DNA from: Mercurialis annua
Taxonomy: Eukaryota; Streptophyta; Magnoliopsida; Malpighiales; Euphorbiaceae
Length of the DNA: 64,000 bases
Assembly (NCBI RefSeq): GCF_937616625.2
Contig: NC_065574.1
Coordinates: 27,530,501-27,594,500, forward strand
Direction of reading: 5' to 3'
The number at the start of each line of letters is the position of its first letter. Position 1 is the first letter of the stretch. Positions 48,337 to 60,568 of the stretch are shown here, piece by piece. The notes under the pieces were generated by a model. That model worked only from the letters and a program-made list of their open reading frames with translations, was not told the DNA's origin and searched no databases. The position numbers and the translations under genes are program-made.

Positions 48337-50332
48337 TTTGTCTTTTCTTAAGATTTGGGGATGTCAAGCTTATGTGAAGCGACTAATTTCAGATAAATTA
48401 GCACCCAAATCTGACAAATGCCTTTTTGTAGGATATCCTAAAGAAACTAAAGGATATTACTTCTACAATGCTTATGAGAACAAAGTGTTTGTTGCTCGAA
48501 ATGGTATCTTTTTGGAAAAAGAATTTATTTCCAAAGGAACCAGTGGGAGTACAGTACAACTTGAAGAAATTCAAGAACCACAAAATAGCATTGTACCAAG
48601 TATGGAACCTCAAAAGAATCAACAAGCAATTGCTGAACCAGTACAAGTACCACAAGGCCAAAGGAGGTCTGATAGGACACGTCATAATCCTATGAGATAT
48701 GGATTTCTCATTACTGAGAACAATGATGTGATGATTGTGGATCAAGAAGAACCCACATCCTATCAAGAGGCCATAAATAGTCCTGACTCTGAAAAATGGC
48801 TCGAAGCCATGAGATCTGAAATGCAATCCATGTATGATAATCAAGTTTGGACCTTGATTGACCCAACGGATGGTGTAAAAACCATTGGGTGCAAATGGGT
48901 CTTCAAAATGAAGACTGACATGGATGGCAATGTGCATACCTATAAAGCAAGACTAGTTGCAAAAGGTTTCAGACAAATACATGGTATAGACTATGATGAA
49001 ACCTTTTCACCAGTTGCTATGCTCAAATCCATTCGAATTCTCCTTGCCATAGCTGCATATTATGACTATGAGATATGGGAAATGGATGTCAAAACAACGT
49101 TTCTTAATGGAAACTTACTTGAGGATGTGTACATGACACAACCTGAGGGTTTTGCCAATCCAGAGAATTCTGGAAAGGTTTGCAAGCTTCAAAAATCCAT
49201 TTATGGATTAAAGCAAGCTTCTCGGAGTTGGAATCTTCGTTTTGATGAAGCAATCAAAGAGTTTAGATTCATCAGGAATGAAGATGAACCTTGTGTGTAC
49301 AAGAAGGTTAGTGGGAGCGCGATTATTTTCTTAGTGCTTTATGTTGATGACATACTACTCATTGGAAACGACATTCCCATTCTGCAAAATGTTAAATCAT
49401 GGTTAGGGAAGTGTTTTTCAATGAAAGACTTGGGCGATGCTGCTTATATATTAGGCATCAAGATCTATAGAGATAGATCTAGAAGACTCATTGGCCTAAG
49501 TCAAAGCACTTATGTTGATAAGGTATTAAACAGGTTTAGTATGCAAGACTCCAAGAGAGAATTCTTGCCAATGTCACATGGCATCAGTCTCAGCAAGACT
49601 CAGTGTCCTAAGACACAGGATGAGCGAGACCGCATGAGTAAGATTCCATATGCTTCTGCTATTGGATCTATCATGTATGCAATGTTGTGCACTCGACCTG
49701 ATGTCTCGTATGCTTTGAGTACAACGAGCAGATACCAGTCAAATCCAGGTGAAAGTCACTGGGCAGCAGTTAAGAACATCCTTAAGTACTTGAGAAGAAC
49801 CAAGGATGCATTCTTGCTATATGGTGGTCAGGAAGATGAGCTGATTGTAAAGGGTTACGCAGACGCTAGCTTCCAAACTGACATTGATGATTATAAATCA
49901 CAGTCAGGATATGTGTTTTGTTTGAATGGAGGTGCTTTTAGCTGGAAGAGCTCGAAGCAGGACACCGTTGCTGATTCTACAACAGAAGCTGAGTATATAG
50001 CTGCTTCAGACGCAGCTAAGGAGGCTGTTTGGATCAAAAAGTTCATAACTGGATTAGGAGTTGTTCCTAGTATATCCGATCCAGTGAACTTGTTATGTGA
50101 TAACAATGGGGCCATAGCACAAGCAAAGGAGCCCAGATCACATCAGCGATCCAAACACATACTTAGACGTTATCATCTCATTCGAGAAATCATTGAGAGA
50201 GGAGACGTGAAGATATGCAGAGTTTCGACAAATGATAATGTTGCTGATCCGCTAACTAAGGCTCTTCCACAGCCTAAGCATGAGAGTCATACTAGGTCCA
50301 TGGGAATTAGATTTAATGTAGATTGGGCCTAG
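48317..50332 (+). CDS. gag-pol: gag-pol polyprotein, second part: integrase C-terminus, reverse transcriptase, RNase H
   Basis: Continues the polyprotein in the next frame right after the 2-base lesion, open for 671 codons to the TAG at 50330. An ATG at 48296 opens this frame slightly earlier, but the homologous reading begins near 48317. Order: integrase C-terminal region (SFLKIWGCQAYVKR, then GYPKETKGYYFYN); RT with KARLVAKGF near 48,943 and the catalytic YVDD at 49340-49351; RNase H with acidic residues at about 49862 (ADAS), 49985-49993 (TEAEY) and 50099 (CDNNGA). I see no in-frame stop or missing catalytic residue. Without the frameshift, gag-pol would be about 1,320 residues, normal for copia. 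As it stands, Pol would need frame slippage or help from another copy. Confidence 0.93.
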   Translation, partial: WTGKTPSLSFLKIWGCQAYVKRLISDKLAPKSDKCLFVGYPKETKGYYFYNAYENKVFVARNGIFLEKEFISKGTSGSTVQLEEIQEPQNSIVPSMEPQKNQQAIAEPVQVPQGQRRSDRTRHNPMRYGFLITENNDVMIVDQEEPTSYQEAINSPDSEKWLEAMRSEMQSMYDNQVWTLIDPTDGVKTIGCKWVFKMKTDMDGNVHTYKARLVAKGFRQIHGIDYDETFSPVAMLKSIRILLAIAAYYDYEIWEMDVKTTFLNGNLLEDVYMTQPEGFANPENSGKVCKLQKSIYGLKQASRSWNLRFDEAIKEFRFIRNEDEPCVYKKVSGSAIIFLVLYVDDILLIGNDIPILQNVKSWLGKCFSMKDLGDAAYILGIKIYRDRSRRLIGLSQSTYVDKVLNRFSMQDSKREFLPMSHGISLSKTQCPKTQDERDRMSKIPYASAIGSIMYAMLCTRPDVSYALSTTSRYQSNPGESHWAAVKNILKYLRRTKDAFLLYGGQEDELIVKGYADASFQTDIDDYKSQSGYVFCLNGGAFSWKSSKQDTVADSTTEAEYIAASDAAKEAVWIKKFITGLGVVPSISDPVNLLCDNNGAIAQAKEPRSHQRSKHILRRYHLIREIIERGDVKICRVSTNDNVADPLTKALPQPKHESHTRSMGIRFNVDWA

Positions 50333-50333
50333 T

Positions 50334-50346
50334 GCAAGTGGGAGAT
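50334..50346 (+). other. Polypurine tract of the 43222 element
   Basis: GCAAGTGGGAGAT abuts the 3' LTR start TGTTAG and follows the gag-pol stop by one base. It is the same tract as in the 5193 element. Confidence 0.88.
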
Positions 50347-51856
50347 TGTTAGTGATATGCACTAGGTCAATCATGTTTGACCATGTTTTGACTTTATCAT
50401 TTTATTATTTATTGATTGGCAATTTTTATCATTTTATATTAATGATTAAAATACTTGAATGGTTAATTCTTTCTAAGGTCATCGAGTATGTGACTTGATA
50501 GTAGAACCCTTAGGTTTAATAAAAGAATTATATATACCATCTATCCCTAGTCTTAATAGAACATTGAGACTAGTATGATGTTGACTGATGATTATGTTTT
50601 ACTAATCATGTATATGAGATATTAAGTCAAATCATAGGTGCTATTTGAGAAATAAGGCACTGGATGACCCACTGTGAGAATACTACATAGATCACTGTCA
50701 TAAGTAATTCTCATTACAGTTCTATTAGTATAATCCTTTGACCTTGAAATCATCATGGATTTCTACATAGCTATTTCATATTTTGATACAGTCTTACATT
50801 ATCTTTAACAGGATAATGGAATAGATTGTCATTGGATATGAAAGTAACTATGTGAGAAATGTGAGTGACTGAGAAGGAATTTGTCCCTCATTTATTTGAG
50901 TAAGATATCTATGAGCCCCTTGAAGAAGATAGACTGAAGAAAATGCATGGCCATGCTAATTGATAAGAAGTTATCATTTTCAGTCTACTCAGAGTCAAGA
51001 AACTAATGATTGAATGTTATAAGGATGACATAACTATGCCTTATATTCAATCTGGATATCGAGAGACAAAGGGATTAAAATATTATTGTAAATGGTTAAA
51101 TCGGATTATCGATATTCATATAACTTGGGTAGTCATAATGTCTTGCTAGAGGCCACTTATGACTTGTGGGCTGAAATAGGGATTTCGAGCCTACTGCCAA
51201 CGTTATATGAACCTACAGGGTCGCACACTAAGAACAGACCCAAAACAGTTATGGGTTGTACAAGCCCAATGTGATTAAGTGATTAATTATATATATATAT
51301 AATTCGTAATATATATATTAATAAATATATATATTAATTCGAAACTTAAGGATAAGTGTTTTCCTTAATTTTTTATTTTTTGGAAATAATAAATATAGTA
51401 ATTAATATATATGGATAATTATCAAAAAGGAGTTTTTGATAAACATAAACTTGTAGAATTGCAATGAGATTGAAATTCGAATTTGTCTCAAACCCTAGTG
51501 TTATTTATCACTATAAATACTCATTAAGCAGTTGGTTTGAGAATCACAAAATTCATTATTCACTAAATCACTAAAATTCGAAATTGCTTGTGAAGCAATA
51601 GAGCTAGCACACAAGCACTAGTTTTGGCTAAGGTCTGTTCGTGTGGATATTCGTAGAGGACGCATTCTTTTGGAGGCGTTTCTGATCCGAGGCCAGGTAT
51701 CACCAAAGTGAACCACCTCCTTCCTTCCTACATTGCTGTTGAATTCGACATACACGTAAGTAATTATTCTGTTAATTCGAATTACATGGATTTTGGTTTG
51801 GGTTTTTAGATAAATTTTTGAAATTCCGCTGCGTTATGAACCAATAAAACCCAACA
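50347..51856 (+). repeat. 3' LTR (1,510 bp) of the 43222 element
   Basis: Matches 43222-44732 with about 15 substitutions and small length changes in the AT tract near 51,290 and the T-run near 51,370. TATA box at 51512-51519. Confidence 0.96.
51512..51519 (+). promoter_or_regulatory. 3' LTR TATA box
   Basis: TATAAATA, equivalent to 44388-44395. It faces into the downstream satellite, so readout transcription of the array is possible but unproven. Confidence 0.65.
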
Positions 51857-51882
51857 CAAAGTGTGCGTGAAAAGTGACGCTT

Positions 51883-54800
51883 GATTAGTATGTCGCGTCT
51901 CAAGTCTCTTTAACGCCTCTTTCCAATTATCTAAGCATGGTTAGGTTATATTACGCAAAGCGTGCGTTAATAGTGACGCTAGATTAGTATGTCGCGTCTC
52001 AAGACTCTTTAACGCGTCGTTCCGATTACCTAAGCATCGTTAGGTTATATTATGCAAAATGTGCTTAAAAAGTGACGCTAGATTAGTATGTCGCGTATCA
52101 AGTGTCTTTAACCCGTCGTTCAGATTACCATGCATATTTTGTGTCACAAGTCTCCCTAACGCGTCGTTACAGGTTATATTACGCAAAGTGTGCGTTAAAA
52201 GTGACGCAAGATTACTATGTCGCGTCACAAGTTTCTTTAACGCATCGTTCCGATTACCTAAGCATGGTTAAGTTATATTACGCAAAGTGTGCGGGCAAAG
52301 TGACTCTAGATTAGTATGTCGCGTCTCAAGTCTCTTTAACGCGTCGTTTCGATTATCATGCTTATGTTGCGTCTCAAGTATTTTTAACGCGTTGTGCCGA
52401 TTACCTAAGCATGGTTAGTTTATATTACGCAAAGTGTGCGGGAAAAGTGACTCTAGATTAGTATGTCGCGTCACAAGTCTCTCTAACGCGTCGTTCTGAT
52501 TACCTAAGCATGGTTAATTTATATTATGGAAAGTGTGCGTTAAAAGTGAAGCTAGATTACTATGTCCCTTCACAAGTCACTTTAACGCGTCGTTCAGACT
52601 ACCTAAGCATGGTTAGGTTATTACGCTAAGTGTGCGTGAAAAGTGACGCTAGATTAGTATGTCGCGTCACAAGTCTCTTTAACGCGTCGTTCCAATTACC
52701 TAAGCATGGTTAATTTATATTATGGAAAATGTGCGTTAAAAGTGAAGCTACATTACTATGTCGCGTCTTATGTCTCTTTACCGCGTCGTTTCGATTACCA
52801 TGCTTATGTCGTGTCACAAGTCTCTCAAACGTGTCGTTCCGATTACCTAATCATGGTTAGGTTATATTATGCAAAGTGTGCGTTAAAATTGACGGTAGAG
52901 TACTATGTCGCGTAGCAAGTCACTTTAGCGCGCCGTTCCGATTACCTTAGCATGGTTAGGTTATATTACACAAAGTGTGCGTGAAAAATGACGTTAGATT
53001 TGTATGTTGCGACTCATGTCTTATTAACGCGTTGTTACAATTACCTAAGTATAGTTAGGTTATATTACGCAAAGTGTCCGGGAAAAGTGACTTTAGATTA
53101 GTATGTCGCGTCTCAAGCCTCTTTTACGTGTCGTTTTGATTACCATGCTTATGTCGCGTCACAAGTCCCTCTAAGCGTCGTTCGGATTACCTAAGCATGG
53201 TTAATTTATATTATGGAAAGTGTACGTGAAAAGTGACGCTAGATTAGTATGTCGCGTCACAAGTCTCTTTAACGCGTCGTTCCGTTTACCTAAGCATGGT
53301 TAGGTAATATACTTAAAATGTGCGTGAACATTGACGCTAAATTAGTATGTCGCATCTCAAGTCTCTTCAACGCGTCAATTCGATGACCTAAGCATGTTAA
53401 GGTTATATTATGGAAAGTGTGCGTTAAAAGTGAAGCTAGATTACTATGTCGTGTCACAAGTCTCTTTAACGCGTCGTTCCGATTACCTAAGCATGGTTAG
53501 GTTACATTACGCAAAGTGTGCGTGAAAAGTGACGCTAGATTAGTAATTCGCGTCACAAGTCTCCTTAACGCGTCGTTCCGATTACCTAAGCATGGTTAGT
53601 TTATATTATGGAAAGTGTGCGTTGAAAGTGAAGCTAGATTACTATGTCCCGTCACAAGTCTCTTTAACGCGTCGTTTTGATTACCATGCTTATGTCGCGT
53701 CACAAGTTTCTCAAACGCGTCCAATTACCTAGGCATTGTTAGGTTATAATACGCAAAGTGTGCGTGAAAAGTGACGCTAGATTAGTATGTCTCATCTCAA
53801 GTCTCTTTAACGCGTCGTTTTGATTACCATGCTTATGTCGCGTCACAAGTCTCTCAACGCGTCGTTCCGATTACCGAAGCATGGTTAGGTAATATTACGC
53901 AAACGGTGCGTGAAAAATGACGCTAGATTAGTATGTCGATCACCATGCTTATGTCGCATCTCAAATCTCTTTAACGTCATTCCGATTACCCAAGCATGGT
54001 TAGGTTATATTACGCAAAGCGTGCGTAAAACAAGTGATGCTAGATTAGTCCGATTACCTATCATGGTTAGGTTATATTACACAAAGTGTGCGTGAAAAGT
54101 GACGCTAGATTAGTATGTCCCGTCTCATATCTCTTTAACGCATCGGTCTGATTACCTATCATGGTTAGGTTATATTGCACAAAGTGTGCGTGAAAAGTGA
54201 CGCTAGATTAGCATGTCCCGTCTAATGTTTCTTTAAGGCATCGTTTCATTACCAATCTTATGTCACGTCACAAGTCTCTCTAACGCATCGTTCCAATTAC
54301 CTAAGCATGGTTAGTGTTTACTACGCAATGTGTGCGTGAAAAGTGAAATAGATCAATATGTCGCGTCTAAAGTCTTTGAGACGCGTCGTTCCAATCACCT
54401 AAGCATGGTTAGGATAAATTACATAAAGAGTGCGTAAGAAGTGATGCTAGATTAGTATGTCGTGTCTCAAGTCTCTTTAACGCGTCGTTCCGATTACCTA
54501 AGCATGGTTAGGTTATATTACGCAAAGTGTGCATTAAAAGTGACAATAGATTAGTATGTCGCGTCTCAAGTCTTTGTAACGCGTCGTTTCGATTACCTAG
54601 GCATGGTTAGGTTATATTATCCAAAGTTAGCGTGAAAAGTGACGCTAGATTAGTATGTCGCGTCTCAAGTGTTTTTAACCCGTCGTTCCGATTACCATGC
54701 TTACATCGCGTCCTAAGTCTCTCTAACATGTTGTTATGATTACCTAAGCATGGTTAGGTTATATTACGCAAAGTGTTGCGTCACAAGTTTCTTTCACGCA

Positions 54801-56225
54801 TCGTTCCGATTACCTAAGCATGGTTAGGTTATATTACGCAAAGTGTGCGGGAAAGGTGACGCTATATTAGTATGTCGCGTCACAAGTCTCTTTAATGCGT
54901 CGTTCGGATTACCTAAGCATGGTTAAATTATATACGCAAAGTGTGCGTGAAAAGTGACGCTTGATTAGTATGTCGCCTCTCAAGTCTCTTTAACGCATCT
55001 TTCCAATTATCTAAGCATGGTTAGGTTATATTACGCAAAGCGTGCGTTAATAGTGACGCTAGATTAGTATGTCGCGTCTCGAGTCTCTTTAACGCGTCGT
55101 TCCGATTACCTAAGCATCGTTAGGTTATATTATGCAAAATGTGCTTAAAAAGTGACGCTAGATTAGTATGTCGCGTATCAAGTGTCTTTAACCCGTCGTT
55201 CAGATTACCATGCATATTTTGTGTCACAAGTCTCCCTAACGCGTCGTTACAGGTTATATTACGCAAAGTGTGCGTTAAAAGTGACGCAAGATTACTATGT
55301 CGCGTCACAAGTTTCTTCAAAGCATCGTTCCGATTACCTAAGCATGGTTAAGTTATATTACGCAAAGTGTGCGGGCAAAGTGACTCTAGATTAGTATGTC
55401 GCGTCTCAAGTCTCTTTAACGCGTCGTTTCGATTATCATGCTTATGTTGCGTCTCAAGTATTTTTAACGCGTTGTGCCGATTACCTAAGCATGGTTAGTT
55501 TATATTACGCAAAGTGTGCGGGAAAAGTGAATCTAGATTAGTATGTCGCGTCTCAAGTCTCTTTTACGCGTCGTTTCGATTACCATGCTTATGTCGCGTC
55601 ACAAGTCTCTCTAACGCGTCGTTCTGATTACCTAAGCATGGTTAATTTATATTATGGAAAGTGTGCGTTAAAAGTGAAACTGGATTACTATGTCCCTTCA
55701 CAAGTCACTTTAATGCGTCGTTCCGACTACCTAAGCATGGTTAGGTTATATTACGCTAAGTGTGCGTGAAAAGTGACGCTAGATTAGTATGTCGCGTCAC
55801 AAGTCTCTTTAACGCGTCGTTCCAATTACCTAAGCATGGTTAATTTATATTATGGAAAATGTGCGTTAAAAGTGAAGCTACATTACTATGTCGCGTCTTA
55901 TGTCTCTTTACCGCGTCGTTTCGATTACCATGCTTATGTCGTGTCACAAGTCTCTCAAACGCGTCGTTCCGATTACCTAATCATGGTTAGGTTATATTAT
56001 GCAAAGTGTGCGTTAAAATTGACGGTAGAGTACTATGTCGCGTAGCAAGTCACTTTAGCGCGTCGTTCTGATTACCTTAGCATGGTTAGGTTATATTACG
56101 CAAAGTGTGCGTGAAAAATGACGTTAGATTTGTATGTTGCGTCTCATGTCTTATTAACGCGCTGTTACAATTACCTAAGTATAGTTAGGTTATATTACGC
56201 AAAGTGTCCGGGAAAAGTGACTCTA
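51883..56225 (+). repeat. 4,343-bp tandem duplication, copy A
   Basis: Matches 56226-60568 at a constant offset of 4,343 bp, including private variants: CTCAAGACTCTT (51,998), TTCAGACTACC with TTATTACGC (52,593), GACTTTAG (53,090), CCAATCTTATG (54,252), GCTTACATCGCGTCC (54,698), CTTCAAAGCATCG (55,315) and GAAACTGG (55,676). I saw no difference between the copies. Confidence 0.88.
52059..55138 (+). repeat. Higher-order unit 8 (3,080 bp)
   Basis: About 50 bp shorter than the full unit. One short subunit of about 48 bp is missing near 52,470 and two bases are missing near 52,618. Confidence 0.82.
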
Positions 56226-56401
56226 GATTAGTATGTCGCGTCTCAAGTCTCTTTAACGCCTCTTTCCAATTATCTAAGCATGGTTAGGTTATATTACGCA
56301 AAGCGTGCGTTAATAGTGACGCTAGATTAGTATGTCGCGTCTCAAGACTCTTTAACGCGTCGTTCCGATTACCTAAGCATCGTTAGGTTATATTATGCAA
56401 A
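55139..56401 (+). repeat. Higher-order unit 9, truncated (1,263 bp)
   Basis: Shortened by the join at about 56,226-56,247. It spans the boundary between the two 4,343-bp copies. Confidence 0.82.
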
Positions 56402-59400
56402 ATGTGCTTAAAAAGTGACGCTAGATTAGTATGTCGCGTATCAAGTGTCTTTAACCCGTCGTTCAGATTACCATGCATATTTTGTGTCACAAGTCTCCCT
56501 AACGCGTCGTTACAGGTTATATTACGCAAAGTGTGCGTTAAAAGTGACGCAAGATTACTATGTCGCGTCACAAGTTTCTTTAACGCATCGTTCCGATTAC
56601 CTAAGCATGGTTAAGTTATATTACGCAAAGTGTGCGGGCAAAGTGACTCTAGATTAGTATGTCGCGTCTCAAGTCTCTTTAACGCGTCGTTTCGATTATC
56701 ATGCTTATGTTGCGTCTCAAGTATTTTTAACGCGTTGTGCCGATTACCTAAGCATGGTTAGTTTATATTACGCAAAGTGTGCGGGAAAAGTGACTCTAGA
56801 TTAGTATGTCGCGTCACAAGTCTCTCTAACGCGTCGTTCTGATTACCTAAGCATGGTTAATTTATATTATGGAAAGTGTGCGTTAAAAGTGAAGCTAGAT
56901 TACTATGTCCCTTCACAAGTCACTTTAACGCGTCGTTCAGACTACCTAAGCATGGTTAGGTTATTACGCTAAGTGTGCGTGAAAAGTGACGCTAGATTAG
57001 TATGTCGCGTCACAAGTCTCTTTAACGCGTCGTTCCAATTACCTAAGCATGGTTAATTTATATTATGGAAAATGTGCGTTAAAAGTGAAGCTACATTACT
57101 ATGTCGCGTCTTATGTCTCTTTACCGCGTCGTTTCGATTACCATGCTTATGTCGTGTCACAAGTCTCTCAAACGTGTCGTTCCGATTACCTAATCATGGT
57201 TAGGTTATATTATGCAAAGTGTGCGTTAAAATTGACGGTAGAGTACTATGTCGCGTAGCAAGTCACTTTAGCGCGCCGTTCCGATTACCTTAGCATGGTT
57301 AGGTTATATTACACAAAGTGTGCGTGAAAAATGACGTTAGATTTGTATGTTGCGACTCATGTCTTATTAACGCGTTGTTACAATTACCTAAGTATAGTTA
57401 GGTTATATTACGCAAAGTGTCCGGGAAAAGTGACTTTAGATTAGTATGTCGCGTCTCAAGCCTCTTTTACGTGTCGTTTTGATTACCATGCTTATGTCGC
57501 GTCACAAGTCCCTCTAAGCGTCGTTCGGATTACCTAAGCATGGTTAATTTATATTATGGAAAGTGTACGTGAAAAGTGACGCTAGATTAGTATGTCGCGT
57601 CACAAGTCTCTTTAACGCGTCGTTCCGTTTACCTAAGCATGGTTAGGTAATATACTTAAAATGTGCGTGAACATTGACGCTAAATTAGTATGTCGCATCT
57701 CAAGTCTCTTCAACGCGTCAATTCGATGACCTAAGCATGTTAAGGTTATATTATGGAAAGTGTGCGTTAAAAGTGAAGCTAGATTACTATGTCGTGTCAC
57801 AAGTCTCTTTAACGCGTCGTTCCGATTACCTAAGCATGGTTAGGTTACATTACGCAAAGTGTGCGTGAAAAGTGACGCTAGATTAGTAATTCGCGTCACA
57901 AGTCTCCTTAACGCGTCGTTCCGATTACCTAAGCATGGTTAGTTTATATTATGGAAAGTGTGCGTTGAAAGTGAAGCTAGATTACTATGTCCCGTCACAA
58001 GTCTCTTTAACGCGTCGTTTTGATTACCATGCTTATGTCGCGTCACAAGTTTCTCAAACGCGTCCAATTACCTAGGCATTGTTAGGTTATAATACGCAAA
58101 GTGTGCGTGAAAAGTGACGCTAGATTAGTATGTCTCATCTCAAGTCTCTTTAACGCGTCGTTTTGATTACCATGCTTATGTCGCGTCACAAGTCTCTCAA
58201 CGCGTCGTTCCGATTACCGAAGCATGGTTAGGTAATATTACGCAAACGGTGCGTGAAAAATGACGCTAGATTAGTATGTCGATCACCATGCTTATGTCGC
58301 ATCTCAAATCTCTTTAACGTCATTCCGATTACCCAAGCATGGTTAGGTTATATTACGCAAAGCGTGCGTAAAACAAGTGATGCTAGATTAGTCCGATTAC
58401 CTATCATGGTTAGGTTATATTACACAAAGTGTGCGTGAAAAGTGACGCTAGATTAGTATGTCCCGTCTCATATCTCTTTAACGCATCGGTCTGATTACCT
58501 ATCATGGTTAGGTTATATTGCACAAAGTGTGCGTGAAAAGTGACGCTAGATTAGCATGTCCCGTCTAATGTTTCTTTAAGGCATCGTTTCATTACCAATC
58601 TTATGTCACGTCACAAGTCTCTCTAACGCATCGTTCCAATTACCTAAGCATGGTTAGTGTTTACTACGCAATGTGTGCGTGAAAAGTGAAATAGATCAAT
58701 ATGTCGCGTCTAAAGTCTTTGAGACGCGTCGTTCCAATCACCTAAGCATGGTTAGGATAAATTACATAAAGAGTGCGTAAGAAGTGATGCTAGATTAGTA
58801 TGTCGTGTCTCAAGTCTCTTTAACGCGTCGTTCCGATTACCTAAGCATGGTTAGGTTATATTACGCAAAGTGTGCATTAAAAGTGACAATAGATTAGTAT
58901 GTCGCGTCTCAAGTCTTTGTAACGCGTCGTTTCGATTACCTAGGCATGGTTAGGTTATATTATCCAAAGTTAGCGTGAAAAGTGACGCTAGATTAGTATG
59001 TCGCGTCTCAAGTGTTTTTAACCCGTCGTTCCGATTACCATGCTTACATCGCGTCCTAAGTCTCTCTAACATGTTGTTATGATTACCTAAGCATGGTTAG
59101 GTTATATTACGCAAAGTGTTGCGTCACAAGTTTCTTTCACGCATCGTTCCGATTACCTAAGCATGGTTAGGTTATATTACGCAAAGTGTGCGGGAAAGGT
59201 GACGCTATATTAGTATGTCGCGTCACAAGTCTCTTTAATGCGTCGTTCGGATTACCTAAGCATGGTTAAATTATATACGCAAAGTGTGCGTGAAAAGTGA
59301 CGCTTGATTAGTATGTCGCCTCTCAAGTCTCTTTAACGCATCTTTCCAATTATCTAAGCATGGTTAGGTTATATTACGCAAAGCGTGCGTTAATAGTGAC

Positions 59401-60568
59401 GCTAGATTAGTATGTCGCGTCTCGAGTCTCTTTAACGCGTCGTTCCGATTACCTAAGCATCGTTAGGTTATATTATGCAAAATGTGCTTAAAAAGTGACG
59501 CTAGATTAGTATGTCGCGTATCAAGTGTCTTTAACCCGTCGTTCAGATTACCATGCATATTTTGTGTCACAAGTCTCCCTAACGCGTCGTTACAGGTTAT
59601 ATTACGCAAAGTGTGCGTTAAAAGTGACGCAAGATTACTATGTCGCGTCACAAGTTTCTTCAAAGCATCGTTCCGATTACCTAAGCATGGTTAAGTTATA
59701 TTACGCAAAGTGTGCGGGCAAAGTGACTCTAGATTAGTATGTCGCGTCTCAAGTCTCTTTAACGCGTCGTTTCGATTATCATGCTTATGTTGCGTCTCAA
59801 GTATTTTTAACGCGTTGTGCCGATTACCTAAGCATGGTTAGTTTATATTACGCAAAGTGTGCGGGAAAAGTGAATCTAGATTAGTATGTCGCGTCTCAAG
59901 TCTCTTTTACGCGTCGTTTCGATTACCATGCTTATGTCGCGTCACAAGTCTCTCTAACGCGTCGTTCTGATTACCTAAGCATGGTTAATTTATATTATGG
60001 AAAGTGTGCGTTAAAAGTGAAACTGGATTACTATGTCCCTTCACAAGTCACTTTAATGCGTCGTTCCGACTACCTAAGCATGGTTAGGTTATATTACGCT
60101 AAGTGTGCGTGAAAAGTGACGCTAGATTAGTATGTCGCGTCACAAGTCTCTTTAACGCGTCGTTCCAATTACCTAAGCATGGTTAATTTATATTATGGAA
60201 AATGTGCGTTAAAAGTGAAGCTACATTACTATGTCGCGTCTTATGTCTCTTTACCGCGTCGTTTCGATTACCATGCTTATGTCGTGTCACAAGTCTCTCA
60301 AACGCGTCGTTCCGATTACCTAATCATGGTTAGGTTATATTATGCAAAGTGTGCGTTAAAATTGACGGTAGAGTACTATGTCGCGTAGCAAGTCACTTTA
60401 GCGCGTCGTTCTGATTACCTTAGCATGGTTAGGTTATATTACGCAAAGTGTGCGTGAAAAATGACGTTAGATTTGTATGTTGCGTCTCATGTCTTATTAA
60501 CGCGCTGTTACAATTACCTAAGTATAGTTAGGTTATATTACGCAAAGTGTCCGGGAAAAGTGACTCTA
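56226..60568 (+). repeat. 4,343-bp tandem duplication, copy B
   Basis: Second copy of 51883-56225. The join lies within about 22 bp shared by both partners (GATTAGTATGTCGCGTCTCA and two more bases), as expected for exchange between non-equivalent monomers. After 60568 the array continues normally with AGCCTCTTTTACGTG. Confidence 0.88.
56402..59481 (+). repeat. Higher-order unit 10 (3,080 bp)
   Basis: Duplicate of unit 8 with the same missing short subunit and private variants. Confidence 0.82.

Larger units (their letters stand above)
43222..51856 (+). mobile_element. Ty1/copia retrotransposon, probably Angela/BARE type, near-intact
   Basis: An 8,635-bp element with target-site duplication caaag (43217-43221 and 51857-51861), LTRs of 1,511 and 1,510 bp with TG...CA ends, an iMet-type primer binding site, a 1.6-kb leader, gag-pol with protease, integrase, RT and RNase H in copia order, and a polypurine tract 1 base after the stop codon. 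I counted about 15 substitutions plus small AT-tract indels between the LTRs (about 1%), so it is older than the 5193 element but still young. The long LTRs, the overall size and the motif wording of the polyprotein suggest the Angela/BARE lineage, from family knowledge. The only coding lesion I see is a 2-base frameshift in integrase. Confidence 0.96.
40292..52058 (+). repeat. Higher-order unit 7, split by the 43222 retrotransposon
   Basis: The marker spacing is 11,767 bp. Subtracting the 8,635-bp element and its 5-bp duplicated target leaves about 3,127 bp, a normal unit. The element inserted into an already formed unit. Confidence 0.85.

Noticed and set aside
48398..48937. 179-codon antisense frame and other minus-strand frames inside gag-pol
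   Set aside because: They are shadows of the plus-strand polyprotein, which has intact family motifs.
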